Source of the DNA: Clostridia bacterium
GTDB lineage: Bacteria > Bacillota > Clostridia > Oscillospirales > Acutalibacteraceae
Length of the DNA stretch: 64,000 nucleotides
Reading direction: 5' to 3'
Assembly: GCA_017452785.1 (NCBI GenBank)
Contig: JAFTLT010000021.1
Span: forward strand, 42,125 to 106,124
Every line of letters begins with the position of its first letter. Position 1 is the first letter of the stretch. The notes under the pieces were generated by a model. The model was not told the DNA's origin, ran no database searches, and saw only the letters and a program-made list of their open reading frames with translations. The position numbers were made by a program, and so were the translations under genes. This document shows positions 16,135-25,109 of this stretch, one piece after another.

Positions 16135-17379
16135 TTAGTCAGCGTAGATAGGATATTTTTCGCAAAGAGCAAGCACACCCTTTGTGATTTCTTCTTTTGA
16201 AGACTCAAAGTCTGTTATTGCAAGCTTAATCCACTTTGCAATAAGCACCATATCTTCCTCTTTGAAGCCTCTTGATGTTACGGCAGCAGTACCGACACGA
16301 AGACCGCTTGTAACAAAAGGACTTTTCGGGTCATTGGGGATTGTATTTTTGTTTGCCGTGATATGCACCTCGTCAAGCCTTGCCTCAAGCTCCTTGCCTG
16401 AAATCTCATAGCGTCTCAGGTCGAGAAGCATAAGGTGATTATCAGTGCCCTTTGACACAATGTCGATTTCCTCAGCCTTGAGTGCCTCACAGAAAGCAGC
16501 AGCGTTTTTGTGAAGCTGAGTCTGATAAGCCTTGAATTCGTCAGTGAGAGCCTCACCGAAAGCAACAGCCTTAGCGGCAATAATGTGCATCAGGGGGCCG
16601 CCCTGAGTGCCGGGGAAAACGGCTTTGTCAATTTTCTGAGCAAGCTCAGCCCTGCAAAGGATAAGTCCGCCACGGGGTCCACGCAGTGTTTTGTGAGTTG
16701 TTGAGGTAACAACATCTGCATAGGGCACGGGTGAGGGATGTATACCTGCTGCAACAAGGCCTGCAATGTGAGCCATATCAACCATAAGATATGCACCCAC
16801 TTCGTCTGCAATTTCTCTGCAGCGGGGGAAGTCGATAACTCTTGAATAAGCACTTGCACCCACAACAATGAGCTTAGGCTTACATTCGAGGGCAATTTCT
16901 CTCATTTTATCATAGTCAATCATTTCAGTTTCATCGTCAACACCATACTGAACAATGTTCCAGTATTTGCCCGAAATGTTAACAGGCGAACCGTGAGAAA
17001 GATGACCGCCCTGTGAAAGATTCATACCCATAACAGTGTCGCCTGTTTCTAAAAGAGCGAAGAATGCCGCAAGATTTGCGTTAGCTCCTGAGTGGGGCTG
17101 CACATTAGCGTGCTCAGCACCGAAGAGCTTTTTGGCTCTTTCTCTTGCAATATTTTCGACCTCGTCAACACAGTGGCAGCCGCCATAGTAGCGCTTGCCG
17201 GGGTAGCCCTCTGCGTACTTATTGGTCAGCACACTGCCTGCAGCTAAAAGCACAGCCTTTGAAACGATGTTTTCTGAAGCAATAAGCTCAATAAAGGTTT
17301 CCTGTCTTGTAAGCTCCTTATCGCAAGCTGCAAAGACCTCTGGGTCATACTTTTGGAGTTCGTTAAAATAATTAAGCAT
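16135..17379 (-). CDS. glyA: Serine hydroxymethyltransferase
   Basis: Interconverts serine and glycine while loading a one-carbon unit on tetrahydrofolate. The 414 residues carry the PLP-lysine motif [27 protein letters not shown], and the [12 protein letters not shown] segment. Lying inside the purine operon, it can feed glycine to PurD and, through 10-formyl-THF, one-carbon units to PurN and the AICAR transformylase. That agrees with ZTP-riboswitch control of the operon. SD GGAGAAA. Confidence 0.96.
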   Translation of the reverse strand: MLNYFNELQKYDPEVFAACDKELTRQETFIELIASENIVSKAVLLAAGSVLTNKYAEGYPGKRYYGGCHCVDEVENIARERAKKLFGAEHANVQPHSGANANLAAFFALLETGDTVMGMNLSQGGHLSHGSPVNISGKYWNIVQYGVDDETEMIDYDKMREIALECKPKLIVVGASAYSRVIDFPRCREIADEVGAYLMVDMAHIAGLVAAGIHPSPVPYADVVTSTTHKTLRGPRGGLILCRAELAQKIDKAVFPGTQGGPLMHIIAAKAVAFGEALTDEFKAYQTQLHKNAAAFCEALKAEEIDIVSKGTDNHLMLLDLRRYEISGKELEARLDEVHITANKNTIPNDPKSPFVTSGLRVGTAAVTSRGFKEEDMVLIAKWIKLAITDFESSKEEITKGVLALCEKYPIYAD

Positions 17380-17405
17380 CGGTTTCTCCTTTTAGGGGAA
17401 TTTTA

Positions 17406-18590
17406 TCAGTGATGGAAAAGTCTCATCTTGGTGAACGCCATTACCATATTATATTTATCGGCACATTCGATAACGGCATCGTCTCTGATTGAGCCGCCGG
17501 GCTCTGCGATATAGCTTACGCCGCTGCGATATGCTCTTTCAATGTTATCTGAGAAGGGGAAGAATGCATCTGAGCCAAGAGCAATGCCTGAGAAGGTCCC
17601 CAGGTGTGCTTCCATTTCTTCCTTTGTGAAGGGTTCGGGCTGAGTGGTGAAATATTTCTGCCAGTTGCCGTCAGCGCAAACATCCTCTTCATTTTTGTTG
17701 ATGTAACCATCGATGACATTGTCTCTGTCAGCTCTGCCGAGTGTGGGCAGAAAGGGGAGATTCAGCACCTTGTCAGCCTGACGAAGAAGCCATGTGTCAG
17801 CCTTTGTGCCTGCAAGACGTGTGCAGTGAATTCTTGACTGCTGACCTGCACCAACACCGATAGCCTGTCCGTCATAAGCGTAGCAGACTGAGTTTGACTG
17901 TGTATATTTAAGTGTGATGAGAGCAATGATAAGGTCTCTCTTTGCACTTTCGGGAAGCTCCTTATTTTTAGTAACAATGTCACTGAGAAGAGCTTCATTA
18001 ATTTCAAAGTTGTTTCTGCCCTGCTGGAAGGTGATGCCGTAAACCTGCTTTGTTTCAATTTCAGCGGGTACATAGTCGGGGTCAATTTTAACAACATTAT
18101 AGTTGCCGTTTCTCTTTTGTTTTAAGAGAGCAAGTGCTTCGTCTGTGTAGCCGGGAGCGATAACGCCGTCGGAAATTTCACGCTTGATAAGTCTTGCTGT
18201 TGTTTCGTCACAAACATCTGACAGAGCAACCCAGTCACCGAAGGAGCACATTCTGTCTGTGCCTCTTGCTCTTGCATAAGCGCAGGCAAGGGGGCTTTCG
18301 TCAAGACCGGGAACATCGTCAACAAAACAAGCTTTCTTTAATTTTTCGGGAAGGATTGTGCCTACTGCCGCTGATGTTGGGCTTACGTGCTTGAAGGATG
18401 CTGCACAGGGAAGACCTGTTGCCTCTTTTACTTCCTTAACAAGCTGCCATGAGTTGAAAGCATCAAGAAAATTGATATAGCCGGGTCTGCCTGAAAGGAT
18501 TTCGATAGGCAGCTCTGAGCCGTCATGCATATAAATCTTAGAAGGCTTCTGGTTAGGGTTACAGCCGTATTTAAGTTCAAACTCTTTCAT
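17406..18590 (-). CDS. Stand-alone AICAR formyltransferase (PurH C-terminal type)
   Basis: Transfers a formyl group from 10-formyl-THF to AICAR to give FAICAR. At 394 residues it corresponds to the transformylase part of PurH and lacks the N-terminal MGS-like IMP cyclohydrolase domain. It has the catalytic Lys-His pair in ASFKHVSPTSAA (usual KHxNP slightly altered), SNSVCYAYDGQAIGVGAGQQSR near 250, and the characteristic C-terminal RLFHH. The missing cyclohydrolase activity is probably supplied by the PurO-like gene directly upstream in the operon (13-bp gap). Confidence 0.9.
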   Translation of the reverse strand: MKEFELKYGCNPNQKPSKIYMHDGSELPIEILSGRPGYINFLDAFNSWQLVKEVKEATGLPCAASFKHVSPTSAAVGTILPEKLKKACFVDDVPGLDESPLACAYARARGTDRMCSFGDWVALSDVCDETTARLIKREISDGVIAPGYTDEALALLKQKRNGNYNVVKIDPDYVPAEIETKQVYGITFQQGRNNFEINEALLSDIVTKNKELPESAKRDLIIALITLKYTQSNSVCYAYDGQAIGVGAGQQSRIHCTRLAGTKADTWLLRQADKVLNLPFLPTLGRADRDNVIDGYINKNEEDVCADGNWQKYFTTQPEPFTKEEMEAHLGTFSGIALGSDAFFPFSDNIERAYRSGVSYIAEPGGSIRDDAVIECADKYNMVMAFTKMRLFHH

Positions 18591-18603
18591 TGTTATCCTC
18601 CTG

Positions 18604-19320
18604 TTATTTGTTTTTATTTACTACTCTTGTTTCGCTTTCGCCACTTTCGATGTCGATGTATCTGACGAAAAGTGAAACCTTATTGTCTTCGTTAAGGTTA
18701 GTCCAGATAAGGTCTGTGAGCTCGTCGATAGAAACATCGGGAAGCTCAAGAGTCTTGGGTTCACCTTCAAATGAGGGCAGGGGATTGCCGTCACAGTTAT
18801 AGGTGTGAATGAACTTTGCCTTGCCGCAAAGGGGATTTGAGTAAGCATAGGTAAATCTCTCGCATGAAGAGTCATCACCCTCTGCACTCTTGAGAATTGA
18901 CATAGCGTAGTTCATGCCTTCCTTGTCAAGGCGGATAATACCTGAAATTCTCGGTGTGAAGTTGGGCTTATCGTCTTCAAATTCTCTTGTGCGAAGAGCC
19001 TGCTCAAAGGTCATCTGCTTATCCATAAGCTCATAGATAGTGTCGGTTTGGTCACCGTTTGTCACAATAGTCTTGTTGCCGAGCACTCTTACGGGATAGT
19101 AGATAATAAGATGAGGGTCTGTCATTTTGCTTTCGTCAAAGGCCTTAGTGCGCATAGCGTCACCCTCAAGGACGAAAACACGGTTACGGCTGTTTTCACT
19201 TCTGCCCATAATGAAATAAGCAGTTACAGCCTTTTTGCCGTCAGCACTTTTGCCGATGATGATGCCTCTGCCGTGATAAGCAAGAGAATTCAGTTCGTCT
19301 TTGATTGTTGAAACTTTCAT
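18604..19320 (-). CDS. IMP cyclohydrolase, PurO-like family
   Basis: Predicted to close FAICAR to IMP, the last step of the pathway. The 238-residue protein starts with LNSLAYHGRGIIIGKSADGK and continues with AYFIMGRSENSRNRVF, typical of the IMP_cyclohyd family first defined as archaeal PurO. It has no resemblance to the PurH N domain. Its position between purN and the stand-alone transformylase supports the assignment. The 3-bp gap to purN means co-translation is likely. Confidence 0.85.
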   Translation of the reverse strand: MKVSTIKDELNSLAYHGRGIIIGKSADGKKAVTAYFIMGRSENSRNRVFVLEGDAMRTKAFDESKMTDPHLIIYYPVRVLGNKTIVTNGDQTDTIYELMDKQMTFEQALRTREFEDDKPNFTPRISGIIRLDKEGMNYAMSILKSAEGDDSSCERFTYAYSNPLCGKAKFIHTYNCDGNPLPSFEGEPKTLELPDVSIDELTDLIWTNLNEDNKVSLFVRYIDIESGESETRVVNKNK

Positions 19321-19323
19321 AGC

Positions 19324-19953
19324 TTACTCTCCTATATATACTTTATTATTTTTGACAGTTAATTTGTCTTCGCAGAAAAGCTTTACTGCTTCGGGAAGAA
19401 TTTTCCACTCAGCTTCTTTCATAATTCTTTCCTGCAAGGTTTCGGGTGTGTCGTTTTGCTGTACTGCTACAGCCTTCTGCAGAATGATAGGCCCTGCATC
19501 ACATTCGGGTGTTACGAAGTGTACCGTTGCACCTGAAACCTTAACGCCCTTTGCAAGGGCAGCCTCGTGCACGTGAAGACCGTAGTAGCCTTTGCCGCAA
19601 AAGGAGGGTATAAGTGCAGGGTGAATATTTATAATAGCGTTGGGATATGCTTCATAAACCTGCTCGTCAATAATTGTCAGGAAACCTGCCAGTACCACAA
19701 GGTCAATGTTGTTTGCTTTGAGAGTGTCTGTCAGAGTCTTTGAGTAGGCAGCTATGTCAGCGTAGTCTTTCCTGCAAAGCACCGCCGAAGCAATATCTGC
19801 ATTTTTTGCTCTTTCAAGGGCGTACACACCGGGCTTTGAAGCAATAACAAGAGTGATTTTGCTGTCTGAAAACATACCCTCATTCTGTGCATCTATAAGT
19901 GCCTGAAGGTTTGTTCCGCCACCTGAAACAAGAACTGCAATTCTCTTACCCAT
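19324..19953 (-). CDS. purN: Phosphoribosylglycinamide formyltransferase
   Basis: Formylates GAR using 10-formyl-THF. The 209 residues show LVSGGGTNLQALIDA at the N terminus, the catalytic Asn-His-Asp set in IINIHPALIPSF and VTPECDAGPII, and HEAALAKGVKVSGATVHFV. Its ATG overlaps the purM stop by one base (TAATG), so the two are translationally coupled. Confidence 0.95.
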   Translation of the reverse strand: MGKRIAVLVSGGGTNLQALIDAQNEGMFSDSKITLVIASKPGVYALERAKNADIASAVLCRKDYADIAAYSKTLTDTLKANNIDLVVLAGFLTIIDEQVYEAYPNAIINIHPALIPSFCGKGYYGLHVHEAALAKGVKVSGATVHFVTPECDAGPIILQKAVAVQQNDTPETLQERIMKEAEWKILPEAVKLFCEDKLTVKNNKVYIGE

Positions 19954-21005
19954 TACAGAATCACCTTCTCGTCACCTTCAATAATTTCACCGATAACATA
20001 GGCATCAATGCCGTTTTCTTTAAGAATTGAGATTGAAAGCTCGACTTCGTCCTTGGGAACAACGATGCTCATACCAACACCCATATTGTATGTGTTATAC
20101 ATATCACGCTCAGGGATATTGCCCCACTTAGCGATAACATCAAAGATAGGAAGTACCTTAACGGCAGACTTGTCAATTTTTGCGCAAAGTCCGTCCGGAA
20201 TTGAACGGGGAATATTTTCATAGAAGCCGCCGCCGGTAATATGAGAAATACCCTTTATGTTGACTTTTTCAAGAAGAGCGAGAACCGGTCTCACATAAAT
20301 CTTTGTGGGAACAAGCAGTGCTTCTGCAATACTCTTGCCGTCTAATTCTTCACGCTGAACATACAGTTCGGGGTTATTGTTATCGATATCAAAAACCTTA
20401 CGGCATAAGCTGAAGCCGTTGGAGTGGATGCCTGTAGAGGGAAGGGCGATAACTACATCACCTGCAGCCATTTTGCTGTTGTCAATCATCTTAGGCTTAT
20501 CTACTACACCTACTGCAAAACCTGCAAGGTCATAATCCTCTTCGGGCATAAGACCGGGATGCTCTGCAGTTTCACCGCCGATAAGAGCAGCACCTGACTG
20601 TACACAGCCTTCGGCAACACCGCTTACGATTTCTGCAATCTTTTCGGGAACATTTTTTCCGCAGGCAATATAGTCAAGGAAATATAAAGGCTTTGCACCA
20701 ACACAGATTATGTCGTTAACACACATAGCAACTGCATCAATGCCGATTGTGTCGTGCTTGTCCATAAGAATAGCAAGCTTAACCTTTGTTCCGCAACCGT
20801 CGGTACCTGAAACCAAAATCGGATGCTCCATACCTGCAATCATGCCAAGGTCAAAGCAGCCACCGAAGCCGCCCACGTCATCCACTGAGCCTTCGTTGCG
20901 GGTTCTTGCAACGTGTTTTTTCATAAGCTCTACTGATTTATAACCGGCGGTAATATCAACGCCGGCAGCTGCATAGCTGGCAGAAAAAGAATTTTTATGA
21001 TCCAT
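19953..21005 (-). CDS. purM: Phosphoribosylformylglycinamidine cyclo-ligase
   Basis: Converts FGAM to AIR with ATP. 350 residues. It opens with SASYAAAGVDITAGYKSVELM and has the conserved DGCGTKVKLAI and MCVNDIICVGAKPLYFLDYIA segments, then the GGETAEHPG and GIHSNGFSLCRKV motifs of the PurM/AIRS fold. Standard length; 26-bp gap from purF. Confidence 0.96.
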   Translation of the reverse strand: MDHKNSFSASYAAAGVDITAGYKSVELMKKHVARTRNEGSVDDVGGFGGCFDLGMIAGMEHPILVSGTDGCGTKVKLAILMDKHDTIGIDAVAMCVNDIICVGAKPLYFLDYIACGKNVPEKIAEIVSGVAEGCVQSGAALIGGETAEHPGLMPEEDYDLAGFAVGVVDKPKMIDNSKMAAGDVVIALPSTGIHSNGFSLCRKVFDIDNNNPELYVQREELDGKSIAEALLVPTKIYVRPVLALLEKVNIKGISHITGGGFYENIPRSIPDGLCAKIDKSAVKVLPIFDVIAKWGNIPERDMYNTYNMGVGMSIVVPKDEVELSISILKENGIDAYVIGEIIEGDEKVIL

Positions 21006-21031
21006 ATTAAACTCTCCTGTATTTTTTTATT

Positions 21032-22456
21032 TTATTCTTTGCCGTTCCAACAATATGTGCAAACACATTCTTCGGGAAGGCCGATAGCCTCAATAAGACC
21101 TGAAAGGCTCTGATAACCGAGGGAGGCAAAGCCAAGCTTTTTGCATATTGCATTAAGAAGGGCCTGACCTCTTTCTGTTGAGGCATCACTGTATTCATCA
21201 ATATATTTGTCGCCCTCTTCACCTTCGAGCTCGTGAATGGTGCGTCTGGCAATAAGGTCGTTATCAGACGTATTTCTTGAGAAGTTGAGATACTTGCAGC
21301 CATACATTATAGGCGGGCATGCACTTCTCATATGTACCTCTTTAGCACCGTGGCTGTAAAGGAATTCTATGGTTTCCTTAAGCTGAGTGCCTCTTACAAT
21401 ACTGTCATCAACAAAGAGAAGACTCTTGCCCTGAATAAGCTCGTGCACGGGGATCATCTTCATTTTTGCAACTCTGCTGCGCTCACTCTGGTTCTGAGGC
21501 ATAAAGCTTCTTGGCCATGTGGGGGTGTATTTGATGAAGGGTCTTGCAAAGGGAATATCGCTTTCGTTTGCATAGCCGATAGCGTGGGGGGTGCCTGAAT
21601 CAGGAACACCGCTGACATAATCTATGCCGTCACATTTGCCGCATGCTTTGTCATCTCTTGCCATAATGGCACCGTTGCGTGTGCGCATAACTTCAACATT
21701 GAGTCCCTCATATCTTGAGTTGGGATAGCCGTAATATGTCCAGAGGAAGGAGCATATGCGCATTTTTTTACGGGGCTCTGAGAGTACCGCAACCTTATCG
21801 GGTGAAACCTCAACAATTTCACCGGGACCAAGCTCTCTTACAAATTCATAATCCAGCTTTTCAAAAGCGAAGCTCTCAAATGAAAGACAGTAGCCGTCAC
21901 TGTTCTTACCCACAACAATGGGCAATCTGCCGAGCTTGTCTCTTGCTGCTATGATTGTACCGTCCTGCTTTAAGATAAGCAGTGAAAGAGTACCGTCAAT
22001 TTTATCCTGAGCAAAGCGGATGCCCTCGGTAAAGTCGCTTTTCTGATTAATCATTGCTGCGGCAAGCTCTGTTGAGTTGATTTTGCCGCCTGTCATTGCG
22101 GTGAAGTGTCCGCCACTGAAAGACAGGAACTGATTTACAAGCTCATCGGCGTTGTTGATTACACCTATTGTTGTTATGGCATAAACGCCTAAGTTTGAGC
22201 GAATTAAAATCGGCTGAGGATCACTGTCACTTATGCAGCCTATGCAGGCGTTGCCTTGCATTTCATCTGTCACCCCTGCAAATTTGGTTCTGAAGGGTGA
22301 GTTTTCAATGTTGTGAATATCACGCTGAAAGCCTTTTTCTTCACATACTGCAGCCATGCCTCCACGGCGGGTGCCAAGGTGTGAGTGATAGTCAACACCA
22401 AAAAATACATCCAGAACAACATCTCTTTTTGATGTTGCACCGAAAAATCCTCCCAT
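21032..22456 (-). CDS. purF: Amidophosphoribosyltransferase homologue without the catalytic N-terminal Cys
   Basis: First step of purine synthesis: PRPP to phosphoribosylamine. The PRPP loop LLFVDDSIVRGTQLK and the preceding PDSGTPHAIGYA segment are well preserved. The N-terminal Ntn glutaminase domain is present (HSHLGTRRGG, GNACIGCISDSD), but the protein begins Met-Gly-Gly-Phe-Phe-Gly where active enzymes have Met-Cys-Gly, so the nucleophile for glutamine hydrolysis is missing. The SD CGGAGG fits this ATG, so a mis-called start is unlikely. It may use free ammonia, get ammonia from a partner, or coexist with a second PurF outside this window. 474 residues, normal length. Confidence 0.88.
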   Translation of the reverse strand: MGGFFGATSKRDVVLDVFFGVDYHSHLGTRRGGMAAVCEEKGFQRDIHNIENSPFRTKFAGVTDEMQGNACIGCISDSDPQPILIRSNLGVYAITTIGVINNADELVNQFLSFSGGHFTAMTGGKINSTELAAAMINQKSDFTEGIRFAQDKIDGTLSLLILKQDGTIIAARDKLGRLPIVVGKNSDGYCLSFESFAFEKLDYEFVRELGPGEIVEVSPDKVAVLSEPRKKMRICSFLWTYYGYPNSRYEGLNVEVMRTRNGAIMARDDKACGKCDGIDYVSGVPDSGTPHAIGYANESDIPFARPFIKYTPTWPRSFMPQNQSERSRVAKMKMIPVHELIQGKSLLFVDDSIVRGTQLKETIEFLYSHGAKEVHMRSACPPIMYGCKYLNFSRNTSDNDLIARRTIHELEGEEGDKYIDEYSDASTERGQALLNAICKKLGFASLGYQSLSGLIEAIGLPEECVCTYCWNGKE

Positions 22457-22486
22457 AGTTTTACCTCCGAATAGTAGTCAGGAAAA

Positions 22487-22981
22487 TTAGAAATTATACT
22501 GTTTTTCTGCTGCGGCGTTTTTTTCGAGCACGGTCTTGGTGTCTGATGCTCTTTTGTCGGCAAGCTTCTTTGAGAGCTCTTCATCGCTCACTGCAAGAAT
22601 TTCAATAGACAACAAGGCGGCATTGACAGCTCCGTCAATAGCAACAGTTGCAACCGGAATGCCTGAGGGCATCTGAACTGTTGAAAGAAGGGCATCAATA
22701 CCGTCGAGATATTTTGATTTCATGGGTATGCCTATAACGGGCAAGGTGGTGTTTGCTGCAATGGCGCCTGCAAGATGTGCTGCCATGCCTGCAGCTGCTA
22801 TGATACAGCCGAAACCCTTTTCTCTTGCAGTTTCACTGAAGGCTTTAGCTTCGGCAGGGGTACGGTGAGCTGAATAGATGTGCAGCTCATAGGGTACACC
22901 AAACTGCTTTAAGGTGTCGGCAGCTTTGGAAACAACAGGCAAGTCGCTGTCACTTCCCATAATAATTGCAACTTTTTTCAT
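22487..22981 (-). CDS. purE: N5-carboxyaminoimidazole ribonucleotide mutase
   Basis: Carboxylation step that yields CAIR. 164 residues. The motifs [19 protein letters not shown] and [19 protein letters not shown] are as in class I PurE. Class I enzymes normally work with PurK, which is not encoded in this window. It is the first gene of the operon, about 210 bp downstream of the promoter, with the ZTP riboswitch between. SD GGAGGTC. Confidence 0.94.
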   Translation of the reverse strand: MKKVAIIMGSDSDLPVVSKAADTLKQFGVPYELHIYSAHRTPAEAKAFSETAREKGFGCIIAAAGMAAHLAGAIAANTTLPVIGIPMKSKYLDGIDALLSTVQMPSGIPVATVAIDGAVNAALLSIEILAVSDEELSKKLADKRASDTKTVLEKNAAAEKQYNF

Positions 22982-23048
22982 TATATGACCTCCTCATAAA
23001 AGAGTATTTTAACAAAGCTATCTCTCCGTCAAGGACAGAAGGAAAAAC

Positions 23049-23092
23049 AAAAAGGGCGCACCTACACAGGGGAAATCCCTTGCAAGCAGCCC
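23049..23092 (-). terminator. Riboswitch-overlapping terminator of the purine operon
   Basis: On the minus strand GGGC (last bases of the aptamer's CTGGGC) pairs with GCCC, with an inner AGGG/CCCCT stem, followed by TTTTTG. The terminator stem uses bases of the aptamer's 3' conserved segment, so ligand binding should prevent termination. Confidence 0.75.
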
Positions 23093-23165
23093 AGACGGTC
23101 GACAGATATAACTTCCCTTAATTCATGTGGTGCTCCACTAAAAACCGTCAGTTTCAAGGGAATGT
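23085..23165 (-). promoter_or_regulatory. ZTP (pfl) riboswitch
   Basis: Minus-strand leader features in order: CATTCCCTTGAA pairing with TTAAGGGAA (P1); CTGACGG; hairpin GTGG-AGCA-CCAC (P2); GGGAAG; then ACCGTCTGGGC. GACGGT and ACCGTC form a pseudoknot across P1. This order and the CCGYCTGGGC signature are those of the pfl/ZTP aptamer, which senses ZTP/ZMP when 10-formyl-THF runs low. It sits between a promoter and purE. Identified by eye from the consensus, not by a covariance model. Confidence 0.78.
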
Positions 23166-23200
23166 ATACAATATATAATATATCAAAAAACTGTAATGAA

Positions 23201-23230
23201 ATTATAGCATAAAAAAACGGAAAAAGTCAA
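23201..23230 (-). promoter_or_regulatory. Promoter of the purine operon
   Basis: TTGACT (23225-23230), 18-nt spacer, extended -10 TGCTATAAT (hexamer 23201-23206). Transcription should start near 23194. Confidence 0.88.
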
Positions 23231-23326
23231 CAAAAAAAGGCCTTTATTTGCTTTTTGTGCATAAGGTCAAAAAAGGCTGTGAGGGGTGGAATTTAGTTGG
23301 TGTTTTTGTACTCTGCCGACGAAGTA

Positions 23327-23361
23327 AATTATGAATGAGGAATGAGGAATTATGAATTGAG
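23327..23361. repeat. Heptanucleotide repeat tract
   Basis: Five consecutive 7-mers: AATTATG, AATGAGG, AATGAGG, AATTATG, AATTGAG. Similar period-7 tracts occur at seven other intergenic sites in this window. Confidence 0.75.
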
Positions 23362-23430
23362 GGATGGTCTTTTGTTATTTCTACCAACCTACAAAATCAC
23401 CATCTTTTCTATGAATATTGTTCATTATAA

Positions 23431-23465
23431 AAAACCTGCTGAGAAAAAAAGTCTCAGCAGGTTTT
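23431..23465 (-). terminator. Terminator of lexA
   Basis: AAAACCTGCTGAG / CTCAGCAGGTTTT, 13-bp stem, with TTTTTTATAA on the minus strand. Confidence 0.88.
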
Positions 23466-23564
23466 AACAGGTTAATGAATTGGCTGATGATATGAAACGC
23501 AAAAGTGTTGATTCGGCGGGTAGGAACTATTTCTATGTAGCCACTCAAGCATAATTCCTAATTC

Positions 23565-24158
23565 TCAAAAGTATCTCGTCAGCGCAACGACCTTGCCGAG
23601 AATAACAAGCTCATCAACAATAATCGGGTCAAAGCTGTCGTTTTCGGGCTGAAGGCGGAAGTGACCGTTTTCCTTGTAGAAAGTTTTTACAGTTGCCTCA
23701 TCTTCAATAAGAGCAACAACTATATCGCCGTTGCGTGCAACAGGTGTGCGCTCAACATAAAGGATGTCACCGTCATAGATTCCGGCATTGATCATACTTT
23801 CACCACGGACTCTCAGAGCGAACATCTCTTTGTCGCTTGAAATGTGGGGAGCGTTGAAGGGCAGATAACATTCAATCTGCTCTGTGGCAAGAATTGGAAG
23901 ACCTGCTGTGACCACACCGAGCAAAGGCACGTGCATGACATTTTCGGCTCTGCCTGTGATGCGGATTGAACGCTTGTGCATAGGGTCACGCTCTATGTAG
24001 CCTTTTTCTTCAAGGGCAATGAGGTTAGCCTGCACTGATGATGTTGAACGAAGCCCCACAGCCTGACAGATTTCTCTGACACTTGGGGGAACATCGCCTG
24101 AGCGTTCTTTAAGATAGTTCAGTATAAGGGTCTGGTTTTCGGTAAGGGGCTGTCGCAT
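23565..24158 (-). CDS. lexA: LexA repressor
   Basis: Represses SOS genes and self-cleaves when RecA is activated. 197 residues: a winged-helix domain (LTENQTLILNYLKERSGDVPPS, then VREICQAVGLRSTSSVQANL), the Ala-Gly cleavage bond in GVVTAGLPI, catalytic Ser in RGESMI and Lys in DEATVKTF. It ends KVVALTRYF, close to Bacillus LexA. It is monocistronic and divergent from the M23 peptidase gene. Two SOS boxes flank its promoter, showing autoregulation. Confidence 0.95.
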   Translation of the reverse strand: MRQPLTENQTLILNYLKERSGDVPPSVREICQAVGLRSTSSVQANLIALEEKGYIERDPMHKRSIRITGRAENVMHVPLLGVVTAGLPILATEQIECYLPFNAPHISSDKEMFALRVRGESMINAGIYDGDILYVERTPVARNGDIVVALIEDEATVKTFYKENGHFRLQPENDSFDPIIVDELVILGKVVALTRYF

Positions 24159-24199
24159 AAAAATATACCTCTTTCCTTAATTTTATTTTAGATTTGAAT

Positions 24200-24264
24200 T
24201 GTACAAATGTTCGATTGCAAGATCATTATAGCACACTCTTTTTCAAATTGCAAACATTTGTTCG
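24200..24264 (-). promoter_or_regulatory. lexA promoter with two SOS boxes
   Basis: On the minus strand: box CGAACAAATGTTTG (24251-24264) overlaps -35 TTTGCA (24249-24254); an 18-nt spacer is followed by -10 TATAAT (24225-24230); a second box CGAACATTTGTACA (24200-24213) lies downstream. Both resemble the Firmicutes consensus CGAAC-N4-GTTCG with one mismatch each. They could also affect the divergent peptidase gene. Confidence 0.85.
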
Positions 24265-24374
24265 CAAAATTTTGTAAATTTTTTATCTTTTTGTCCACTT
24301 TTTTTCTTCGGTAGTATATTTTTGCCTTCTCGTCTAATAATAAAAGTAACATTGACAGAAACGGAGAAAGATAT

Positions 24375-25109
24375 ATGAAAAAGAAAAATTTACTCCATAA
24401 GCTCTCTTCGGGTAAGGGATTTTATATAACTGCAGCACTCAGCTTTGCTCTTATAATCACTGCAATAGGATTTGTTTATTCCTCAAGTGTCAGGCTTATA
24501 GAAGATCTTGATGTGCCCACAACGGTGAAGGAAGAAATCACTGCCGAGGTGCAGAAAAACAAAGATGATGTTGCAGATCCGAGAGTCACCACCACTGTGG
24601 CGGGTACGCGTGAAAGTGAAGAGGCGACAACCACTACGCGTACTGCCGAGGAAGAAACAACCGTGGCCGAAATCATGGCAACTGAGGCGGTTAGCGAAAC
24701 TTTCAGCAATGCATCGTATGTGTATCCCTTTGGTAATGAGATTGGCAGAGAGTTCAGCCTTACACCTGTCTATGACGAAACTATGGAGGACTGGCGTATT
24801 CATAAGGGCATAGACTTTCTCGGTGAAAAGGGAAGCGATGTTGTGGCAGTGGGCGACGGCAAGGTGACCAAGGTGATTGCCGACACCTCGTGGGGATATT
24901 GCATTGAGGTTGACCACGGTGATTTTACTGCAAGATACTGCGGAATTCAGCAGGGCACCTGTGTGGGAATTGATGATGTTGTGAGCAAGGGTGATATAAT
25001 CGGCAAACTGGGGGATACACCCTGTGAGAGCTCGCAGCAGAGTCACCTGCATTTTGAGACGCTGAAAGAGGGGGAGCATATTGACCCCATAAGGGCGATG
25101 AAGAAATAA
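24375..25109 (+). CDS. Membrane-anchored M23-family peptidase (SpoIIQ-like)
   Basis: A 244-residue protein with one N-terminal membrane segment (FYITAALSFALIITAIGFVY), a Thr/Glu-rich linker of about 60 residues, and an extracellular LytM/M23 domain. The zinc motif HKGID (HxxxD) and HLHFE (HxH) are both present, so the site may be active. Layout and size resemble SpoIIQ, which forms the forespore-side channel during engulfment; the organism carries other sporulation genes here. A general cell-wall endopeptidase is the alternative. Start ATG with GGAGAAAG upstream. Confidence 0.75.
   Translation: MKKKNLLHKLSSGKGFYITAALSFALIITAIGFVYSSSVRLIEDLDVPTTVKEEITAEVQKNKDDVADPRVTTTVAGTRESEEATTTTRTAEEETTVAEIMATEAVSETFSNASYVYPFGNEIGREFSLTPVYDETMEDWRIHKGIDFLGEKGSDVVAVGDGKVTKVIADTSWGYCIEVDHGDFTARYCGIQQGTCVGIDDVVSKGDIIGKLGDTPCESSQQSHLHFETLKEGEHIDPIRAMKK

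Larger units (their letters stand above)
22982..23564. other. Region between purE and lexA
   Basis: Holds the purine promoter and riboswitch (23049-23230), a heptanucleotide repeat tract (23327-23361) and the lexA terminator (23431-23465). No ORF is supported. Confidence 0.8.

Noticed and set aside
23049-23165. 6S RNA as an explanation for the structured leader of purE
   Set aside because: The pseudoknot, CCGTCTGGGC signature and overlapping terminator between promoter and purE fit a ZTP riboswitch better; there is no long rod with a central bubble.
24483-25079. 198-residue frame antisense to the M23 peptidase gene
   Set aside because: Antisense shadow; the plus-strand gene has signal segment, family motifs and SD.
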